NCBI GenBank assembly: GCA_910577405.1
Contig: CAJTMG010000037.1
Span: 1 to 15,626, forward strand
DNA: 15,626 bases
Direction of reading: 5' to 3'
DNA from: an uncultured Oscillibacter sp.
GTDB lineage: Bacteria; Bacillota; Clostridia; Oscillospirales; Oscillospiraceae
Part shown: positions 13,541-15,626 of the stretch, in pieces
Numbering within the stretch: the first letter of the stretch is position 1
Layout of the letters: each line of letters opens with the position of its first letter
Translations under genes and position numbers: made by a program
Notes under the pieces: model-generated
Database searches by the model: none
The model's input: the letters and a program-made list of their open reading frames with translations, nothing else
Told to the model about the DNA's origin: nothing

Positions 13541-14914
13541 TCAATCACAGGAATGGCGTTCAAATCCCTGCATTTTTCGCGTGATCGTAGAAGGGTTGAC
13601 TGCCAGGGCCGTTGCAGCTTTGCGCACAGAGCCGCATTTCCGGATCGCATATAGAATGGCTTCCTGCTCCGCGCGTTCCACGATCTCACGCAAAGGACGG
13701 ATTTCTTCTGAAGGAAGCGCTTTGATTACAGGGCTGAACTTACTCGGAAGATTTTCTTTTTTTATGATATCACCCGGCGTGGTAATCACCAGATTTTCCA
13801 CGAGATTCTCCAATTCCCGCACATTTCCGGGCCAGCTGTACTGTTCAAACACATCAATCGTATCGGAATAGATGGCTTTATGGGTGCCGTACTTTTGATT
13901 TACGGTAAAAAGAAAATGGTGAATGAGGGGAATAATATCTTCTTTTCGTTCGCGAAGGGGAGGAATCGCTATGGAAACCACATTCAGGCGATAATACAAG
14001 TCCTCCCGGAACAATTTCTTGTGGACCATATCCTCCAGATTTTTATTGGTCGCTGCAAGAATGCGCACATCAAGAGGGATTGGCTCTGTTCCTCCCACAC
14101 GCGTTACCTTCCTCTGCTGGAGCACGCGAAGAAGCTTGACCTGCACGTGCATGGGCAAATCACCGATTTCATCCAGGAAGATTGTTCCGCCGTTTGCCGC
14201 TTCAAACAGGCCCTTGCGTCCCTTGTTGTCCGCTCCGGTAAAAGAACCCTTTTCATAGCCAAATAACTCAGATTCCACCAGATTTTCCGGAATCGCCCCA
14301 CAGTTGATCTGCAAAAAGGGTTTATCTTTTCGCGGACTGTTATTTACAATCAGCTCCGCCACAAGTTCTTTGCCTGTGCCTGACTCCCCTAAAATCAAAA
14401 CTGTGGAACCGTCAAAAGCGGCTACGCGCTGCGCCAGCTTTACAACAGAACTGAAAGAACTGCTGTTTGCTACAATCGTACTCTCTCCAAGGCGAATTTT
14501 CATGCTTTCCAGCTGTTGACTCTGTTGTCGTATAATTTCATCCTTTCCCTGCAAATCGCTTTGCAGCTGATTGAGAGCGGTAATATCCCGCACATTATTA
14601 AACACATATTTAACCTCCCCGGAATTTCCCAGAATCGGAGTAGCCGTAGCGAGCACCGTCAGATTTGTCAGAAAATTCTTGCTGACTTTGGAAATGCGTT
14701 TCTTTTGCTGAAGCGCGTCTAAAATTACGGAATCAGAGAAAATGTGATCCTTCAACAAATCCTGTGTGGAACGTCCTTCAATATCTTCTTTTTTCATGCC
14801 GATCAGAGTTGCGTTGGCGGAATTTGCAAACAGAATGTTTCCTTCGCCGTCCGTAATCCAGATTCCGTCAAATGAGGACTCCAGCATTTCCATCAGACTG
14901 TTTGGATCGATCAT
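13541..14914 (-). CDS. Sigma-54-dependent transcriptional activator (PAS / AAA+ / Fis HTH)
   Basis: A 457-residue enhancer-binding protein. Residues about 7-110 are a PAS sensor domain (ESSFDGIWITDGEGNILFAN). A short coiled segment follows (about 115-142), then the AAA+ core with Walker A GESGTGKE near 177-183. The sigma-54 contact loop is GSFTGA, a variant of the usual GAFTGA. Walker B is GTIFLDEIGDLP, with arginine-finger region FREDLYYRLN and WPGNVRELEN. The C-terminus (about 415-452) is a Fis-type helix-turn-helix. There is no receiver domain, so control is probably by a ligand or signal at the PAS domain, as in RocR-type activators. The start at 14914 is chosen for its AAGGAGGGGA site; the open frame continues upstream without one. 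It lies just upstream of the -24/-12 promoter it presumably activates. Confidence 0.95.
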   Translation of the reverse strand: MIDPNSLMEMLESSFDGIWITDGEGNILFANSANATLIGMKKEDIEGRSTQDLLKDHIFSDSVILDALQQKKRISKVSKNFLTNLTVLATATPILGNSGEVKYVFNNVRDITALNQLQSDLQGKDEIIRQQSQQLESMKIRLGESTIVANSSSFSSVVKLAQRVAAFDGSTVLILGESGTGKELVAELIVNNSPRKDKPFLQINCGAIPENLVESELFGYEKGSFTGADNKGRKGLFEAANGGTIFLDEIGDLPMHVQVKLLRVLQQRKVTRVGGTEPIPLDVRILAATNKNLEDMVHKKLFREDLYYRLNVVSIAIPPLRERKEDIIPLIHHFLFTVNQKYGTHKAIYSDTIDVFEQYSWPGNVRELENLVENLVITTPGDIIKKENLPSKFSPVIKALPSEEIRPLREIVERAEQEAILYAIRKCGSVRKAATALAVNPSTITRKMQGFERHSCD

Positions 14915-14920
14915 TTTGCC

Positions 14921-14930
14921 TCCCCTCCTT
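14921..14930 (-). promoter_or_regulatory. Ribosome binding site deciding the activator start
   Basis: AAGGAGGGGA on the minus strand ends 6 bases upstream of the ATG at 14914. The alternative ATG at 14998 would add 28 basic residues with no resemblance to a PAS N-terminus. Confidence 0.75.
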
Positions 14931-15403
14931 CTTTGGAATTTTGCATAGATATCCTCTCCATCGCAATACGATCTTCTTTTCTTCGCAGGCCTGACCACAC
15001 CAGGAAGAGGACGTCGTGGAATTTTTTGCTGTTCACAGACAATTTATCACGACCTGCCCGCCGCTATAACGATGAACGGTTCTGACGCTGTTCCCAATCT
15101 GTTATAGAAAAAGGGTGGGCTGCATTTTTACATGGCTCCATAAAATATCTGATTTTAAGCAATTATTACTTCTGCAGCAAAAGATAGGAAAGCGAAGGAT
15201 GGAGGAAGAAACTGGAAACAGCAGAGGGATGATGCTGTAATCTGCGCATAAATGACTGGATTTTGTGGGAAATATCTTCCGTGGTATAGGGCAGCTGTCC
15301 CGAGTGAACGGAAATTTTGGCCCGGCTGAAAATTTTGTGTAAAAGGAAACAAGCTGTAGTCAAGGAAACAGGAGCAAATCAGAGGATTTCCCTGGCTGGA
15401 CAC
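14931..15403. other. Intergenic stretch with no supported gene
   Basis: This holds the upstream region of the activator gene and the flank of the IS256-type element. Short open frames exist on both strands, but none has a ribosome binding site, a recognisable domain or typical codon use. I could not pick a convincing -35/-10 pair for the activator. Confidence 0.5.
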
Positions 15404-15512
15404 AACCTGGCTTAACTCGGCTTATCCACCTGTGTTCCGAGCGGAGAGACGGTATGCGTGCGCAGCGTGAATGCCGTCTCTCTGCTCGGAAACGCTAAGG
15501 GGAAGCCAGGTT
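15404..15512 (+). repeat. Nested hairpin at the 3' end of the IS256-type element
   Basis: An outer inverted pair, AACCTGGCTT (15404-15413) and AAGCCAGGTT (15503-15512), encloses an inner stem of 26-base arms (15435-15460 and 15466-15491) with a 5-base loop. Read as plus-strand RNA, the inner stem has 21 Watson-Crick pairs, four G-U pairs and one mismatch. On the minus strand the G-U pairs would be A-C mismatches. This asymmetry suggests a plus-strand RNA structure, reading into the element against the transposase. The outer right arm abuts the transposase stop. No U-tract follows. Confidence 0.6.
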
Positions 15513-15626
15513 CAGACAGTCAGGCGGTCCAGGAACATGAGCTGGAGCTGGGACAAAACCACGTCCCAATTTCGACATCTGGCGGTCCAGTGCCCGACAA
15601 TTTTCCTGCTGGCCAGATAGAGCATC
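15512..15626 (-). CDS. IS256-family (mutator-type) transposase, C-terminal end (partial)
   Basis: The last 37 residues of a transposase whose body lies off the right edge. LYLASRKIVGHWTARCRNWDVVLSQL followed by MFLDRLTV and a stop matches the IS256/mutator C-terminus, typically a leucine/alanine stretch, then K-W-T...RNW...L-x-I-x-F/Y...R. The family is assigned from this tail only, by remembered pattern. The catalytic DDE residues cannot be checked. The transposase points leftward, so the element's right-hand part is outside, and its 3' end is near the nested hairpin at 15404-15512. I could not define a terminal inverted repeat because the other end is not in the window. Confidence 0.75.
   Translation of the reverse strand, partial: MLYLASRKIVGHWTARCRNWDVVLSQLQLMFLDRLTV

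Noticed and set aside
14915..14998. N-terminal 28-residue extension of the sigma-54 activator
   Set aside because: There is no ribosome binding site and it is rich in Arg/Lys, unlike a PAS start; the internal ATG at 14914 has AAGGAGG.
15155..15403. Minus-strand open frame of 82 codons near the IS256 end
   Set aside because: No ribosome binding site or recognisable motif, and its composition (Phe/Ser/Pro rich) looks like noise.
1..15626. CRISPR arrays, tRNA or rRNA genes
   Set aside because: I saw no regularly spaced repeats, no cloverleaf with the conserved TTCGA arm and no ribosomal RNA signatures.

Overview
The window looks like a chromosomal stretch from a Gram-positive anaerobe of the Clostridia, probably gut-associated. 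This is inferred from strong AGGAGG-type ribosome binding sites, a lipoprotein-type TRAP binding protein, an EutH-type transporter and moderately high GC third positions. I could not run any search, so the taxonomic guess is soft. Every gene I can support except one transposase remnant lies on the minus strand, so the window reads right to left.

Right edge (14915-15626): the 3' end of an IS256-family transposase, followed by a large nested hairpin (15404-15512) and about 490 bases in which I see no gene. Next comes a PAS / AAA+ / Fis-type sigma-54 activator (13541-14914). In the gap after it (13227-13540) are a textbook -24/-12 sigma-54 promoter (13300-13315), an A/T-rich spacer, and two upstream dyads placed where an enhancer-binding protein would bind.

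Centre (1997-13226): a single co-directional run of tightly spaced or overlapping genes, probably one sigma-54 operon. In order of transcription it encodes an HpcH/HpaI-type aldolase, a D-2-hydroxyacid dehydrogenase, an IolB-like isomerase, a UlaG-like metallo-lactonase/hydrolase, a zinc MDR alcohol dehydrogenase, a creatininase-family amidohydrolase and an EutH-family transporter. These are followed by a broken TRAP binding protein (dctP), an unidentified C-terminal remnant, a TRAP large permease (dctM), a glycerol-dehydrogenase-like enzyme, two SnoaL/NTF2-like proteins, and a chimeric scar joining the start of a third SnoaL-like gene to the end of an L-fucose-isomerase-like gene. The set suggests uptake and stepwise catabolism of an oxidised sugar, polyol or sugar-acid conjugate: ring or ester opening (UlaG-like, creatininase-like), oxidation/reduction (three dehydrogenases), isomerisation (IolB-like), and retro-aldol cleavage to pyruvate or a similar keto acid plus an aldehyde. 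The substrate cannot be read from the sequence.

Left edge (1-1929): a cysteine desulfurase with a probable terminator, a deletion-scarred IS630-family transposase remnant on the plus strand, and the receiver domain of an OmpR-type response regulator running off the window, with an 11-bp-spaced direct repeat in front of it.

The most interesting features are the self-contained sigma-54 control module, the unusual enzyme and transporter combination it controls, and three separate internal-deletion scars (IS630 remnant, dctP/dctQ region, SnoaL/isomerase chimera). The scars suggest an operon in the course of decay or, alternatively, an assembly problem.
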